From an uncultured Gemella sp. (GTDB taxonomy: Bacteria > Bacillota > Bacilli > Staphylococcales > Gemellaceae), in the NCBI GenBank assembly GCA_927911745.1, contig CAKMQF010000121.1, positions 1-32,801 of the forward strand: a DNA stretch of 32,801 bases, written 5' to 3'. Of this stretch, positions 19,836 through 31,916 are shown piece after piece. The stretch's first letter is position 1, and each line of letters begins with the position of its first letter. The notes under the pieces are model-generated. The model worked only from the letters and a program-made list of their open reading frames with translations, was not told the DNA's origin and made no database searches. The translations under genes and the position numbers were made by a program.

Positions 19836-20934
19836 ATGAAAAAAGTAATGTTGGTTTTTGGAACAAGACCAGAAGCTATAAAAATGTGTCCATTAGTAAA
19901 TGAATTAAAAAGAAATGGGAATTTTGATGTAAAAGTGTGTGTTACTGGGCAACATCGAGAAATGTTAAATCAAGTATTAGATGTTTTTAAAGTTGAACCA
20001 GATTATAATTTAGATATAATGAGAGATAATCAAACTCTATTCACTATTACAACATCAATTTTAGACAAAATTAAACCAGTATTAGAAGATGAGAAACCAG
20101 ATGTAGTTCTAGTGCACGGAGATACAACAACGACATTTGCTACTGCATTAGCAGCATTTTATCTTGGTATAAAAGTTGGGCATGTGGAAGCGGGATTAAG
20201 AACTTACAATATTTATAGTCCATTCCCAGAGGAATTCAACCGTCAAGCAGTATCTATAGTATCTAATTTCAATTTTGCGCCTACGGAAAAAGCAAAAGAG
20301 AATCTTTTAGTAGAGAAGAGAGACGAAGATACTATCTATGTTACAGGAAACACAGGTATAGATGCATTAAAAACTACGATTAATCCAGAATATAAACATG
20401 AATTATTTGATTGGATAGGTGATGATCGTTTAATTATGTTAACAGCTCACAGACGTGAAAATCTTGGGGAACCCATGGAAAATATGTTTAGAGCTATTAA
20501 AACGTGTGTTACAAGAAAATAGTAATGTAAAAGTAATCTACCCTATCCATAAAAATCCTAAAGTTAGGGAAGTTGCTAATAGAATATTCGGTGAAGAAGA
20601 TAGAGTTAAACTAATTGAACCATTAGAAGTTATAGATTTCCATAATTTCCTTAATAAGAGTTATTTAATATTAACTGATTCTGGGGGAATTCAAGAAGAA
20701 GCACCATCATTAGGAAAACCAGTACTTGTGTTAAGAGATACTACTGAAAGACCAGAAGGTGTTGCTGCGGGAACATTAAAACTTGTAGGAACAAAAGAAG
20801 AAGATATCTATAATAACTTTAAACTACTATTAGAGGATAATGAAGAGTATAAAAAAATGAGTCAGGCAAGTAATCCTTATGGGGATGGTAGAGCCAGCGA
20901 AAGAATTGCTGAAGTATTATTAAAGGAGATCTAG
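19836..20934 (+). CDS. mnaA: UDP-GlcNAc 2-epimerase, one frameshift
   Basis: 365 residues after repair, normal for the non-hydrolysing WecB/MnaA family that interconverts UDP-GlcNAc and UDP-ManNAc. Motifs: VFGTRPEAIKMCP at the N-terminus, VHGDTTTTFA, GHVEAGLRT, TAHRREN and TDSGGIQEEAPSLGKPVL with RDTTERPE. Start 19836 is preferred over the in-frame ATG at 19830 because AAGGAG is 8 nt from it and only 2 nt from the other. The frame breaks in AAAA near 20497-20500; removing one A gives AIKRVLQENSNVKVIYP. It supplies ManNAc for TagA. Confidence 0.9.
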
Positions 20935-20937
20935 ATT

Positions 20938-21908
20938 GTGGATAAAGTAGCTATTATTATTCCAGTTTATAATGCTGAGGAATTTTTAAAATATAGTGTA
21001 GAAAGTGCACTTAACCAAACATATAGTAATTTAGAAATTATCTTGGTAAACGATGGATCTAAAGATAGTTCAGGATTATTATGTGATGAATATGCTGAAA
21101 AAGATAGTCGAGTAAAAGTTATTCATAAAGAAATGGTGGGTTGAGTAGTGCTAGGAATACGGGAGTTGAAAATACCACTGCTGACTGGATAATATTTTTA
21201 GATTCTGATGACTACTATGAAAAAATAACAGTTGAGTATTTAGTAAAATTACGTGATAAATTTAATGCTGATATGGCAGCAACTACAGTCGTAGAAGTAA
21301 GAAGTTATGATGTTAAGGACACTTTACAAAGTGTTGATTTAGAAGAAGCTTCTGTACTTAATAGAGAAACAGCTTTAGAGGAAATGTTTTATGGAAATAT
21401 AGTTGGGACGCATGTTGGAGGAAAGTTATACAAAAGAGTAGTGCTAGAAAAATATCCATTTCCAGAAGGAATGCTTTATGAAGATTTAGCATGTTCTTAT
21501 GAGCATATAAATGTTTTCCAAAAAATAGCGATAGGGAAGCATAATCTGTATAAATATTACAGACGTCCAGGGAGCATTGTTAATTCTAAATTTAATCCGA
21601 AGATACTGGATTTTTTCAAAGCGATGGACTACAATTTTAACTATGTAGAGAGAGATTTTCCAAATAATTCTAATATGAGAAAAGCTGTTAATAGCCGTTA
21701 TGTCTTAAACGGATTGCATGTTGTAAATGCAATGCTGAAATCAAATATGACAAAAGATTTGAAAAAACAAAGAAAAGATTTTTCTAAGTATTGGAAAGAT
21801 GTTTTGAAAAATCCTAGAGTTATAGCGAAAAATAAAGTGAAATATGGTTTATTTCTAATGTCACCAAAAATCTATGACATCGTAAGGACAAAATATTTAA
21901 AAGATTAA
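20938..21908 (+). CDS. Family 2 glycosyltransferase, one frameshift
   Basis: 323 residues after repair. GT-A fold: [22 protein letters not shown] at the N-terminus, [13 protein letters not shown], the donor site DSDDYY, and a later [10 protein letters not shown] segment with the likely catalytic acidic residues. The GTG start at 20938 has AAGGAGAT 7 nt upstream and lies 3 nt after mnaA. The frame breaks near 21131-21133; adding one A to GAAATGG gives [18 protein letters not shown], the standard family sequence. The break falls between the nucleotide-binding and DxD motifs. Donor sugar unknown. Confidence 0.85.
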
Positions 21909-21945
21909 TTTTAGAGAAGAAAATATAGGTAACATAGGAGGAAAA

Positions 21946-23019
21946 ATGATATATTACATAAATGCGCTTAAAACTGATGATAATACAGCTGGTCCAAAAG
22001 CGCCGAATGATATATATAACTTAACAAAAGAATACGATGGTAAAGAAATAATTTTCAATCCTTTCCCAGTTAATAAAGGTAGATTATATCAAAAAGCATG
22101 GTTATTATCAAAAGGGTTAATGCAATGGATGAAGGTATTTTCTATGGCTGGAGAAGGTGATGTTGTTATTTATCAACATCCTACTTATGGTATTGGATTA
22201 AATGCTAAAATGATTCCTTTAATCCAAAAGAAAAAGAAGGCAAAATTTATAGCTGTTATTCACGATTTAGAATCACTTAGATTGGGGGTTTATAAAGGAG
22301 TAGGACATAATTATGAGTTAGCTAATGCTGCAGATAATCAAGTATTAAGATATTTTGACAAAATTATTTGTCATAATGACTATATGAAAAAATATCTTAT
22401 AGAAAAAGGATTTGAGGAAAACAAATTAGTTTCACTGGAAATTTTTGATTATTTAACTGATTCACCGATGCAGAATCAAGTAGAAGAAGGCTTAGCGATA
22501 GCGGGTAATCTTTCAAAAGGTAAAAGTACTTATATTTATGAATTGTTAAAGACAAATCCTAATTATAAATTGAATCTTTTTGGTCCTTACTTTGATAAAA
22601 GTACAGAACTAGGTGATAAAATAGAGTATTTTGGAAGTTTTCCTCCTGAGTTATTACCAGGGGAATTACGAGGTAAATTTGGTTTAGTGTGGGACGGTGA
22701 AAGTTTAGAAACTTGCAGCGGAAATACTGGGAACTATTTAAGATATAATAATCCTCATAAAACTTCACTATATTTAGCATCTGGATTACCAGTAATTATA
22801 TGGAAAGAAGCGGCAATGGCAAGATTTATAGAAGAAAATAAAGCTGGTATTGTTGTGAATAGCTTGTTAGAAATAGAAAACATTCTTAATAATATTTCTG
22901 AAGAAGAGTATTCTCAAATAAAAGAAAATGCTAAGAAAATTGGGGATAAATTGAGAAATGGATATTATTATAAAAAGGCACTGGAAAAATGTCTTGAAGA
23001 ATTTAATTTTAATGAATAG
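21946..23019 (+). CDS. Gtf3-like sugar transferase, candidate galactofuranosyltransferase
   Basis: 357 residues. It resembles the Gtf3/WbbI-type GT-B transferases: an N-terminal domain with GDVVIYQHPTYG and FIAVIHDLESLR, then AIAGNLSKGKSTYIYEL, LNLFGPYF, YFGSFPPELLPG, a WDGES loop and a C-terminal NNPHKTSLYLASGLPVI segment. Several relatives transfer galactofuranose, and glf lies two genes downstream, so galactofuranose is the best guess for the donor (inference). It starts with ATAGGAGG before ATG 21946 and is followed 15 nt later by wzy. Confidence 0.78.
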   Translation: MIYYINALKTDDNTAGPKAPNDIYNLTKEYDGKEIIFNPFPVNKGRLYQKAWLLSKGLMQWMKVFSMAGEGDVVIYQHPTYGIGLNAKMIPLIQKKKKAKFIAVIHDLESLRLGVYKGVGHNYELANAADNQVLRYFDKIICHNDYMKKYLIEKGFEENKLVSLEIFDYLTDSPMQNQVEEGLAIAGNLSKGKSTYIYELLKTNPNYKLNLFGPYFDKSTELGDKIEYFGSFPPELLPGELRGKFGLVWDGESLETCSGNTGNYLRYNNPHKTSLYLASGLPVIIWKEAAMARFIEENKAGIVVNSLLEIENILNNISEEEYSQIKENAKKIGDKLRNGYYYKKALEKCLEEFNFNE

Positions 23020-23034
23020 AAGTGGTGTGGAGTT

Positions 23035-24183
23035 ATGAATATAGTAATAAAAAGAAGTTTTCTAAAGAATACATTATTTTATATACCTTATGTAATTTAT
23101 TTGCTATATAGTTTAATAAATACATCATTCTATGCTAAGTATATTAGTAGTTATGGGAAGATATTGTTATTGATTTGTTTTCTATTGTTGATTATTAGGG
23201 AGGCTATAGATTTCAAACTGAATTATAGAGAGGGGATTCTTGCTATAGTATTAATTCTAGTAGCTTGTTATTTTTATATTTATTTTGGAATCAGTCAGTC
23301 ATTACTTCCTATATTTATTTATTCTGCTCGAAATATTGATATTGATAAGATTTTTAGAGTTTCATATAAAATTAGCTTATTTATGCTATTATTTATTATT
23401 TTCAGTAGTTATCTGGGGATAATTCAAAATTATATTTCCTATTCAGAAATAAGAGAAAGACAATATTTAGGATTTAGATATGCCTTATATCCATCATCTA
23501 TTTTCTGTAATATAATTTTCTTGAAAGTTTATTTGGAAAAAGAGAATATTTCTTGGCTAACCATAGGAGCTTTATTAATAGGGAACTATGTGCTATTCCA
23601 ATATACAGATTCTAGACTAACGTTTATTTTAGGATTATTATTGCTGATTATGTCTGCAATGATGAAGAAAATACCTGTATTTAAAAGGTTGATATTAAAT
23701 AGAATTTTTTTAGGTATATTTTTCTTATCTGCTATATTTAGTATCTATCTCACTTTAAATTATAATCACTTAAGTGATTGGCAAGCTAATTTAAACGAAC
23801 AATTAGGAGGAAGACTAGCACTTGGATATAGTACTTTAAAATTCTATGGATATGGATTGTTCGGTAGACAACTTTCATTAGTTGGAAATGGACTAGATGA
23901 AGATGGATTTCTTAATACGGCAACTTATGATTATGTAGACAATCTATATGTTTTAATGTTATTAAAAGCAGGAATAATATTCTTAATATTATTTTTAGTT
24001 GGTATGACAATAACAATGAAAAAAATATATAGAAAAAAAGATAGTTATCTTTATATTATTTTTATTTTATTAGCAATACATGGAGTAATAGATGATTTAA
24101 TATTATTACCGCAATATAATAGTTTTTGGTTTGTAATAGCTACGCTTTTTATAGGACAAAGAATTAATAGAAATACAGAATAA
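23035..24183 (+). CDS. wzy: Polysaccharide polymerase Wzy
   Basis: 382 residues, nearly all hydrophobic, with about ten predicted membrane helices and one large outside loop near 245-300. That loop contains LGGRLALGYSTLKFYGYGLFG, the GR...plfG.G pattern typical of Wzy polymerases. Wzy joins lipid-linked repeat units on the outer membrane face. The sequence is very divergent, as usual for this family; the call rests on topology, size, that motif and position between glycosyltransferases and glf. GC is lower than in its neighbours. Confidence 0.82.
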   Translation: MNIVIKRSFLKNTLFYIPYVIYLLYSLINTSFYAKYISSYGKILLLICFLLLIIREAIDFKLNYREGILAIVLILVACYFYIYFGISQSLLPIFIYSARNIDIDKIFRVSYKISLFMLLFIIFSSYLGIIQNYISYSEIRERQYLGFRYALYPSSIFCNIIFLKVYLEKENISWLTIGALLIGNYVLFQYTDSRLTFILGLLLLIMSAMMKKIPVFKRLILNRIFLGIFFLSAIFSIYLTLNYNHLSDWQANLNEQLGGRLALGYSTLKFYGYGLFGRQLSLVGNGLDEDGFLNTATYDYVDNLYVLMLLKAGIIFLILFLVGMTITMKKIYRKKDSYLYIIFILLAIHGVIDDLILLPQYNSFWFVIATLFIGQRINRNTE

Positions 24184-24226
24184 ATAAAATACTTATTTAT
24201 TAGAATGGTAATTATAGGAGAAAATT

Positions 24227-25324
24227 ATGTACGATTATTTAATAGTAGGAGCTGGATTGTCAGGTGCAATCTTTGCTCATGAAGCAACAAAACAAGGAAA
24301 AAAAGTAAAAGTAATAGATAAACGTGACCACATCGGTGGAAACATCTATTGTGAGAATGTTGAAGGAATCAACGTTCACAAATACGGTGCGCATATTTTC
24401 CATACTTCTAACAAAGAAGTTTGGGATTATGTGAATCAGTTTGCTGAGTTTAACAACTATATTAACTCACCAGTAGCAAACTACAAAGGTAAATTATACA
24501 ATCTACCTTTCAATATGAATACTTTCTATGGTTTATGGGGAACTAAGACTCCTGCAGAAGTAAAAGCTAAAATCGCTGAACAAACAGCTCATCTGCAAGA
24601 TAGTGAACCTAAAAACCTAGAAGAACAAGCGATTAAACTTATTGGCACTGACGTATACGAAACTCTAATTAAAGGTTATACAGAAAAACAATGGGGACGT
24701 AGTGCTACAGAACTACCATCATTTATTATTAAACGTCTTCCAGTACGTTTCACATTCGATAACAACTACTTCAACGATAGATATCAAGGTATTCCAATCG
24801 GTGGATACAATGTTATTATTGAAAACATGCTGAAAGGTATTGAAGTAGAACTAAATGTAGACTTCTTCGAAAACCGTGAAGAATTAGAAAGAAGTGCGAA
24901 AAAAGTGGTATTTACAGGAATGATTGATCAATACTTCGATTATAAACACGGAGAATTAGAATACAGAAGTCTACGCTTTGAACATGAAGTACTAGATGAA
25001 GAGAACTACCAAGGTAACGCTGTAGTGAACTACACAGAGCGTGAAGTTCCTTACACTCGTATTATCGAGCACAAACACTTTGAAAAAGGTACTCAAGAAA
25101 AAACAGTTATTACACGTGAGTACTCAGTAGATTGGAAACGTGGAGATGAACCATACTATCCAATTAATGACGCTAAAAACAATGAAATGTATCAAAAATA
25201 TTTAGAAGAAGCAAAAGGTAAAGATGTTATCTTCTGTGGACGTCTTGCAGACTATAAATATTATGATATGCACGTAGTAATCGAAAGAGCCCTTAATGTA
25301 GTAAGAGAGGAATTAGGTAAATAA
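24227..25324 (+). CDS. glf: UDP-galactopyranose mutase
   Basis: 365 residues. Flavoenzyme converting UDP-galactopyranose to UDP-galactofuranose. FAD-binding GAGLSGA near residues 8-14, DKRDHIGGNIY, HKYGAHIFHTSNKEVW, the PFNMNTFYGLWG substrate segment, EKQWGRSATELP and a C-terminal RLADYKYYDMHVVIERAL that closes the FAD site. Family length and motifs are complete. Base use is more codon-biased than wzy just upstream, suggesting a different history. It is the last gene of the capsule operon; a strong terminator begins within a few bases of its stop. Confidence 0.95.
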   Translation: MYDYLIVGAGLSGAIFAHEATKQGKKVKVIDKRDHIGGNIYCENVEGINVHKYGAHIFHTSNKEVWDYVNQFAEFNNYINSPVANYKGKLYNLPFNMNTFYGLWGTKTPAEVKAKIAEQTAHLQDSEPKNLEEQAIKLIGTDVYETLIKGYTEKQWGRSATELPSFIIKRLPVRFTFDNNYFNDRYQGIPIGGYNVIIENMLKGIEVELNVDFFENREELERSAKKVVFTGMIDQYFDYKHGELEYRSLRFEHEVLDEENYQGNAVVNYTEREVPYTRIIEHKHFEKGTQEKTVITREYSVDWKRGDEPYYPINDAKNNEMYQKYLEEAKGKDVIFCGRLADYKYYDMHVVIERALNVVREELGK

Positions 25325-25373
25325 TAATAAAACTGCAATACTTGAACTTAAGCAAGTATTGCAGTTTTATTAT
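25324..25373. terminator. Bidirectional terminator between glf and tarJ
   Basis: AAAACTGCAATACTTG (25329-25344) pairs perfectly with CAAGTATTGCAGTTTT (25353-25368); flanking AT pairs extend the stem to about 21 bp. An A run on the left and a T run on the right let it work on both strands. It overlaps the last codon of tarJ and serves both convergent units. Confidence 0.9.
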
Positions 25374-26392
25374 ATTTCCCATTTGAAAACAGTCTTAAAT
25401 GCAGTATTTAAATCAGTCATAAACACCCTATGAATATCTTTGATATTTCTCACAGGTTGTTCAAGTTCAATAATATTCTTGAATCTTCTTTCGAATTTCT
25501 TATTACTCAGCATCTCAATAGCTTTTTCAAAGTCGATTCTTCCTGAACGTGATGAACCTATTAGTGTTAGTCCTTTTTCTAAGATATCACGTGTGTTGAT
25601 ATTTACCTTATATTCACTAACTCCCATTAGTACTAGGCTCCCTTGTGGTTTGATGTACTTAATTAGGTCGTTTATTGCATAACCACTACCGTCTCCACCA
25701 CAACATTCTACACCATGATCGAAAGTTAAGTCTTCAGGTATTTCATCAGTAATGTATCTTTCTTTAGCGAAACTGAACAGTTCTAATTTCTCCCAGTGGC
25801 GACCTATTACGATTATTTCACACTCTGGCAGAGTGTAGTTTATTATGTTCGCCATAACATAAGCAAGACTACCATCACCGATTATCGCTATTCTTTCTTT
25901 TTTACTATGTGAGTTCTTCAAGAATCTATCCATAGCATGCATTCCTACACTTATAAACTCTGTAATAGCTGCAACAGAATCTTCCACATCGTTATAAGCT
26001 ACCACTCTATCTTTAGGTAGAGTTACGAATTCTCTCATAAATCCATCAAAACCACTTGATAAGAAGTGTGTCCCTGGCATGTAGTTTTCATAGAATTCTT
26101 CATCACTTTGTCTTGGTGGTTGGTTAGGTATCATTACTACTTTTTGTCCTACTTTATAAGTTCCTGTAGGGTCTGTGATTACTATCCCTGCACATTCATG
26201 AATAAGAGCCATAGGTAGTTTTCTAGCTAATACCTTAGGATCTCTTTTTCCTTGGTAGTATCTTTGGTCTGCGTGACACAGTGCCATGTAGTTTGGACGG
26301 ATGATGATTTTATTACCATCGTTTATATTCTCTTCATTATATTTTACATTAATAAATTTCGGTTTAATTAATTGATATATTTGATTTATCAT
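25370..26392 (-). CDS. tarJ: Ribulose-5-phosphate reductase TarJ
   Basis: 340 residues. Zinc-type medium-chain dehydrogenase that reduces ribulose 5-phosphate to ribitol 5-phosphate with NADPH, the first step to CDP-ribitol. Seen: the NYMALCHADQRYYQGKR metal-site segment (Cys39), LIHECAG (His65-Glu66), a Rossmann IAIIGDGSLAYVM and VECCGGDGS. The TarJ-specific spelling and its position directly after tarI (one base between the tarI stop and this ATG) support TarJ over other alcohol dehydrogenases. It is read leftward, opposite to the capsule operon. Confidence 0.92.
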   Translation of the reverse strand: MINQIYQLIKPKFINVKYNEENINDGNKIIIRPNYMALCHADQRYYQGKRDPKVLARKLPMALIHECAGIVITDPTGTYKVGQKVVMIPNQPPRQSDEEFYENYMPGTHFLSSGFDGFMREFVTLPKDRVVAYNDVEDSVAAITEFISVGMHAMDRFLKNSHSKKERIAIIGDGSLAYVMANIINYTLPECEIIVIGRHWEKLELFSFAKERYITDEIPEDLTFDHGVECCGGDGSGYAINDLIKYIKPQGSLVLMGVSEYKVNINTRDILEKGLTLIGSSRSGRIDFEKAIEMLSNKKFERRFKNIIELEQPVRNIKDIHRVFMTDLNTAFKTVFKWEI

Positions 26393-26393
26393 A

Positions 26394-27102
26394 TTACTCG
26401 TCCTCTAGCATACTCTTAGCTATCTTAAGGTCGGTTATTGTAGTTATTTTGATGTTAGAGTATTCTCCCTTAGCTAGTGCTACTTTTTTCCCTTTTATAA
26501 CGAATATCTTACATGCATCTGTAAGTATTTGTTTTTCTTCTTTGTCTAATGAGTTATATAAGTTTAAGAAATCTAAACATTTGAAACTTTGAGGTGTTTG
26601 ACCTTGGTAGTAGTGAGCTCTGTTTGGAATGTTTGAAATGCATTCTCCATTAGTACTTTCTACGATTGTGTCTACAGCTTCTACTACTGTGTCTACTGCA
26701 TCACTTTCTTTAGCTAGACGTATGTTGTCTTTAATAATTCTAAGTGTAATGAATGGTCGAACTGAATCGTGAGTTACGATAATATCTTTGTCAGTTAAAG
26801 GTTTATATTCATTAATTCTATTAATGATGTTTTCAATCGTTGTATTTCTATCAACCCCACCAGGTGTAATAATGATTCTATCAGCAAACGTTGAAACATA
26901 TTGTTCAACTAAGTCTTCAGCATGAGATACCCAATCTTCATGAACGCCGACTACGATTTTTTTCGATTTCAGGCTCTAATAAGAACTTCTCAATTGTGTG
27001 AATAAGTATTGGTTTTTTTCCTAATTCTAGGAATTGTTTTGGCATATTGCTTATCCCCATTCTAGTTCCTGTTCCACCAGCTAATATTCCTGCGTATATC
27101 AT
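26394..27102 (-). CDS. tarI: Ribitol-5-phosphate cytidylyltransferase TarI, one frameshift
   Basis: 235 residues after repair. It makes CDP-ribitol from CTP and ribitol 5-phosphate. The N-terminal [12 protein letters not shown] nucleotidyltransferase loop and [17 protein letters not shown] are clear, and later HDSVRPF and the QGQTPQSF segment match the IspD-like TarI family. A run of seven A on the coding strand (26957-26963) breaks the frame; six A give [18 protein letters not shown] at 27102 has AAAGGAG 7 nt upstream. It is co-transcribed with tarJ from the promoter at 27151-27178. Confidence 0.9.
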
Positions 27103-27150
27103 TTTTTCGCTCCTTTAAAATAGTGTAAAATTTGTTACTAATCACTACTA

Positions 27151-27178
27151 ATTATAACATGAAAGATTAGAATTTCAA
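27151..27178 (-). promoter_or_regulatory. Promoter of tarI-tarJ
   Basis: On the minus strand: TTGAAA, 16-nt spacer, TATAAT with an upstream TG giving an extended -10. The leader is about 40 nt. It is divergent from the wzx promoter. Confidence 0.8.
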
Positions 27179-27212
27179 AAAATATTGATAACTAATATTA
27201 ATACAAAAATAG

Positions 27213-27241
27213 TTGAAATATAGAGATAAATTCCGTATACT
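27213..27241 (+). promoter_or_regulatory. Promoter of wzx, with a leader hairpin
   Basis: TTGAAA (27213-27218), 17-nt spacer, TATACT (27236-27241). In the leader, AATCTCC (27265-27271) can pair with GGAGGTT (27280-27286), a small hairpin about 24 nt before the start codon. Confidence 0.75.
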
Positions 27242-27309
27242 AATACTAGTAGTAAAAATTTAGAAATCTCCTGTATTTTGGAGGTTCTCATATATGATGA
27301 GGAAATATA

Positions 27310-28719
27310 ATGAAAGTAATAAAAAAATTATTTATATAATCTTTCGTATCAAATTTTAACGATAATATTGCCAATAATAACAGTTCCATATGTCACTAGG
27401 ATTTTCACGAGTGAAGCATTAGGGAATTATGTATTTTATAATTCTATAGTGAGTTATTTCTCATTATTTGCGATGTTAGGTATTGGTGTTTATGGTACGA
27501 AGCAAATAGCTGCTGCAAGTGATGTGAGTAGCACATTTTGGAATATTTATGTGATTCAGCTTATTGCAAGTATATTAGCGATGGCTGTATATATAATAGC
27601 AATCTTTAGTATCCCACAGATGGGAGGCATAATACCATTAATAGTAGGGATTACTCTATTCGCGAAGATGATTGATATCTCGTGGCTATTTTCAGGAAAA
27701 GAAGACTTCAAGAAAATAACAATAAGAAACGTTGTTATTAGGATTATTGGAGTAATCAGTATCTTTACCTTTGTTAAAAGTAGTGATGATTTATATCTTT
27801 ATGTGTTTTTAATTGTTATCTTTGATTTCTTAGGACAATTTGTAATGTGGGTACCGGCGAAAAAATTTATAAAACGTCCTTCATTTAATGCGAAAATAAT
27901 GAAGAAAAACCTACACCCTATTGTACTTCTGTTTTTACCACAGGTGGCAATATCACTTTATGTTGTATTAGATAGGACTTTACTTGGTTTACTAGGATCA
28001 TACTCAGATGTTGGGATTTATGAACAAGGGCAAAAATTAATTAGCATACTTCTTAAAGTCGTTAGCTCATTAGGGGTTGTAATGTTACCGAGGGTTGCGA
28101 ATCTTCTTTCAGAAAGAAGAGATAAAGAAGCACAAAATATGGTGAAATTCTCATTTATTTTGTATAACCTTATAATATTCCCGATGATGTTTGGACTTAT
28201 TGCGGTAAATGAAGTGTTCGTTAAGTTATTCTTAGGACAAAACTTCCAAGATGTTAAGTATGTTCTGTATGTTATCGTGTTTAACATTATGTTTGTAGGT
28301 TGGACGAATATTCTTGGATATCAAGTGTTAGTAGTTAGGAATAAAAACAAGGAATTCATGCTTTCAACGACGATTCCTGCCTTTGTCAGTGTGGCTGTTA
28401 ATATTGCTATTATTCCGTTTTTCGGATATATTGGAGCGAGTATAACATCTGTAGTTGTTGAAATTTTAGTATTCGCTATCCAATGGTATTATAGCCGTAA
28501 TATTATTAACAAGAACTTACTGTTCAATAAAGATTTAGCGAAGATCATTGTTCTTCTCTAGTAATGTTTGGGGCCGTGATGTTGTGTAAAATGTCATTAG
28601 GATTAGACGGAATTGTCGGACTTGCAATTTACCTTGCAGTTGGTGGTGTCAGCTATCTAGGAATGATATTCTTACTAAAAACTGTTAATATCAGAGAGAT
28701 GAAAGCAATGCTTAAGTAG
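27310..28719 (+). CDS. wzx: Wzx flippase, two frameshifts
   Basis: 469 residues after repair, with about 12-14 membrane helices; MATE/MOP-type flippase that moves lipid-linked repeat units outward. Start ATG 27310 (GAGGAA upstream): with six rather than seven A at 27321-27327 it reads MKVIKNYLYNLSYQILT, the classic Wzx opening, followed by PYVTRIF. A missing T near 28553 stops the frame early; adding it gives IIVSSLVMFGAVML and runs to TAG 28717-28719. It is separated from the rest of the capsule genes by the tarIJ unit but is the only flippase seen, so it probably serves the same polymer. Confidence 0.87.
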
Positions 28720-28753
28720 TAGCTTAATTCAGGAAGATAATTATATACTTTAT

Positions 28754-28790
28754 AGAAAACCAATTGAGTTTAATCTCGGTTGGTTTTCTA
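28754..28790 (+). terminator. Terminator of wzx
   Basis: AGAAAACCAATTGAG (28754-28768) pairs with CTCGGTTGGTTTTCT (28775-28789) with two G-U pairs, a 6-nt loop, then ATTATTTATTT. Confidence 0.8.
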
Positions 28791-28823
28791 TTATTTATTT
28801 ATTGAAATTTGGAGAAATTTCCA

Positions 28824-28853
28824 TTAGAAAAAAAGCATTAAATACAGTATAAT
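28824..28853 (+). promoter_or_regulatory. Promoter of rfbC
   Basis: TTAGAA (28824-28829), 18-nt spacer, TATAAT (28848-28853), about 48 nt before the ATG. The ribosome site is ATAGGAG near 28886-28892. Confidence 0.6.
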
Positions 28854-28900
28854 TAAGAATGAAAAGAATTTGTCTAATCATGAAATAGGAGTAGTTTGGA

Positions 28901-29472
28901 ATGAAAGTTTTTGATGCAAAATTAAAAGATGTAAAAATAATAGAGCCTGATGTTTTTGAAGATGAACGTGGTTTCTTTATGGAGAGTTATTCTGAAGAGA
29001 AGTATAAAAAACTAGGTATAGATTTTAACTTTGTTCAAGACAATCATTCATTATCAGCTGAAGTAGGTGTGGTTCGTGGATTACATTTCCAAAGAGGAGA
29101 TGATGCACAAACGAAGCTTATTCGTGTAGTGACTGGGGAAGTATTAGATGTGGTCGTGGATCTTAGAAAAGGCAGCCCTACATACGGTCAGTGGGAGAGT
29201 TTTATCCTTTCAGAACATAACGGAAGGCAACTTTTAGTTCCTAGAGGTTTTGCTCATGGTTTTGCAACATTAACAACTAATGTTAACTTTATGTATAAGT
29301 GTGATAATTATTATAATGCAGAAGCTGATGCAGGCATTGCATTCGATGATAAAGAGCTTGGAATTGACTGGCAGATTGATTTATCAAAACGATTATCTCA
29401 GATAAAGATAGAAACCTTCCTACATTTAAAGAATTTGAGAAGAGCAATGATTTTGTGTATGGGGAAGTGTAA
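28901..29472 (+). CDS. rfbC: dTDP-4-dehydrorhamnose 3,5-epimerase, one frameshift
   Basis: 190 residues after repair. Third step of dTDP-L-rhamnose synthesis, a double epimerisation. Cupin fold with RGLHFQ (catalytic His62), TGEVLDVVVDLR, the PRGFAHGF block at 114-121 and MYKCDNYY with Tyr132. The frame breaks near 29391-29393; adding one T gives ISDKDRNLPTFKEFEKSNDF and TAA at 29470-29472. The break is after the catalytic core, so activity might survive. rfbB lies downstream beyond an Abi gene; rfbA and rfbD are not in the window. Confidence 0.9.
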
Positions 29473-29506
29473 TTATAATATTATTTAAAAAAATGATGGA
29501 TTTTTA

Positions 29507-29535
29507 TTGTAGTTCTAGTGAATGTATGATATACT
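29507..29535 (+). promoter_or_regulatory. Promoter ahead of the hairpin RNA and Abi gene
   Basis: TTGTAG (29507-29512), 17-nt spacer, TATACT (29530-29535). Transcription would start near 29541 and meet a terminator-like hairpin within about 50 nt. Confidence 0.7.
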
Positions 29536-29540
29536 AAACA

Positions 29541-29593
29541 TACAGATCGAATATTAGCCCCTGCTGTGTATACTATACAGTGGGGGCTTTTCT
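29541..29593 (+). ncRNA. Candidate small RNA antitoxin upstream of the AbiF-type gene
   Basis: About 50 nt: a 15-nt unpaired 5' part, then an uninterrupted 15-bp stem (29556-29570 with 29574-29588; three G-U pairs) capped by a 3-nt loop, then TTTTCT. It has its own promoter and ends 23 nt before the Abi gene. A promoter that fires straight into a terminator makes sense for a small RNA or attenuated leader, not for a plain mRNA. AbiF-family HEPN proteins are reported to be stably linked to a short structured RNA acting as antitoxin; this matches that layout. It may also be only the rfbC terminator. Confidence 0.55.
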
Positions 29594-29615
29594 AATGCAG
29601 GGAGGATAGCCATTT

Positions 29616-31842
<2,227 letters not shown>

Positions 31843-31881
31843 TAAGAGTCGACAAAGTGTAGCAGATGCTTTTCTAAATAA

Positions 31882-31911
31882 TTGACAATAAGAAAAGGTA
31901 TGTGGTAGAAT
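31882..31911 (+). promoter_or_regulatory. Antitoxin RNA promoter, locus 1
   Basis: TTGACA (31882-31887), 18-nt spacer, TAGAAT (31906-31911) with an upstream TG. A strong match, expected for an abundant antitoxin RNA. Confidence 0.85.
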
Positions 31912-31916
31912 ATATA

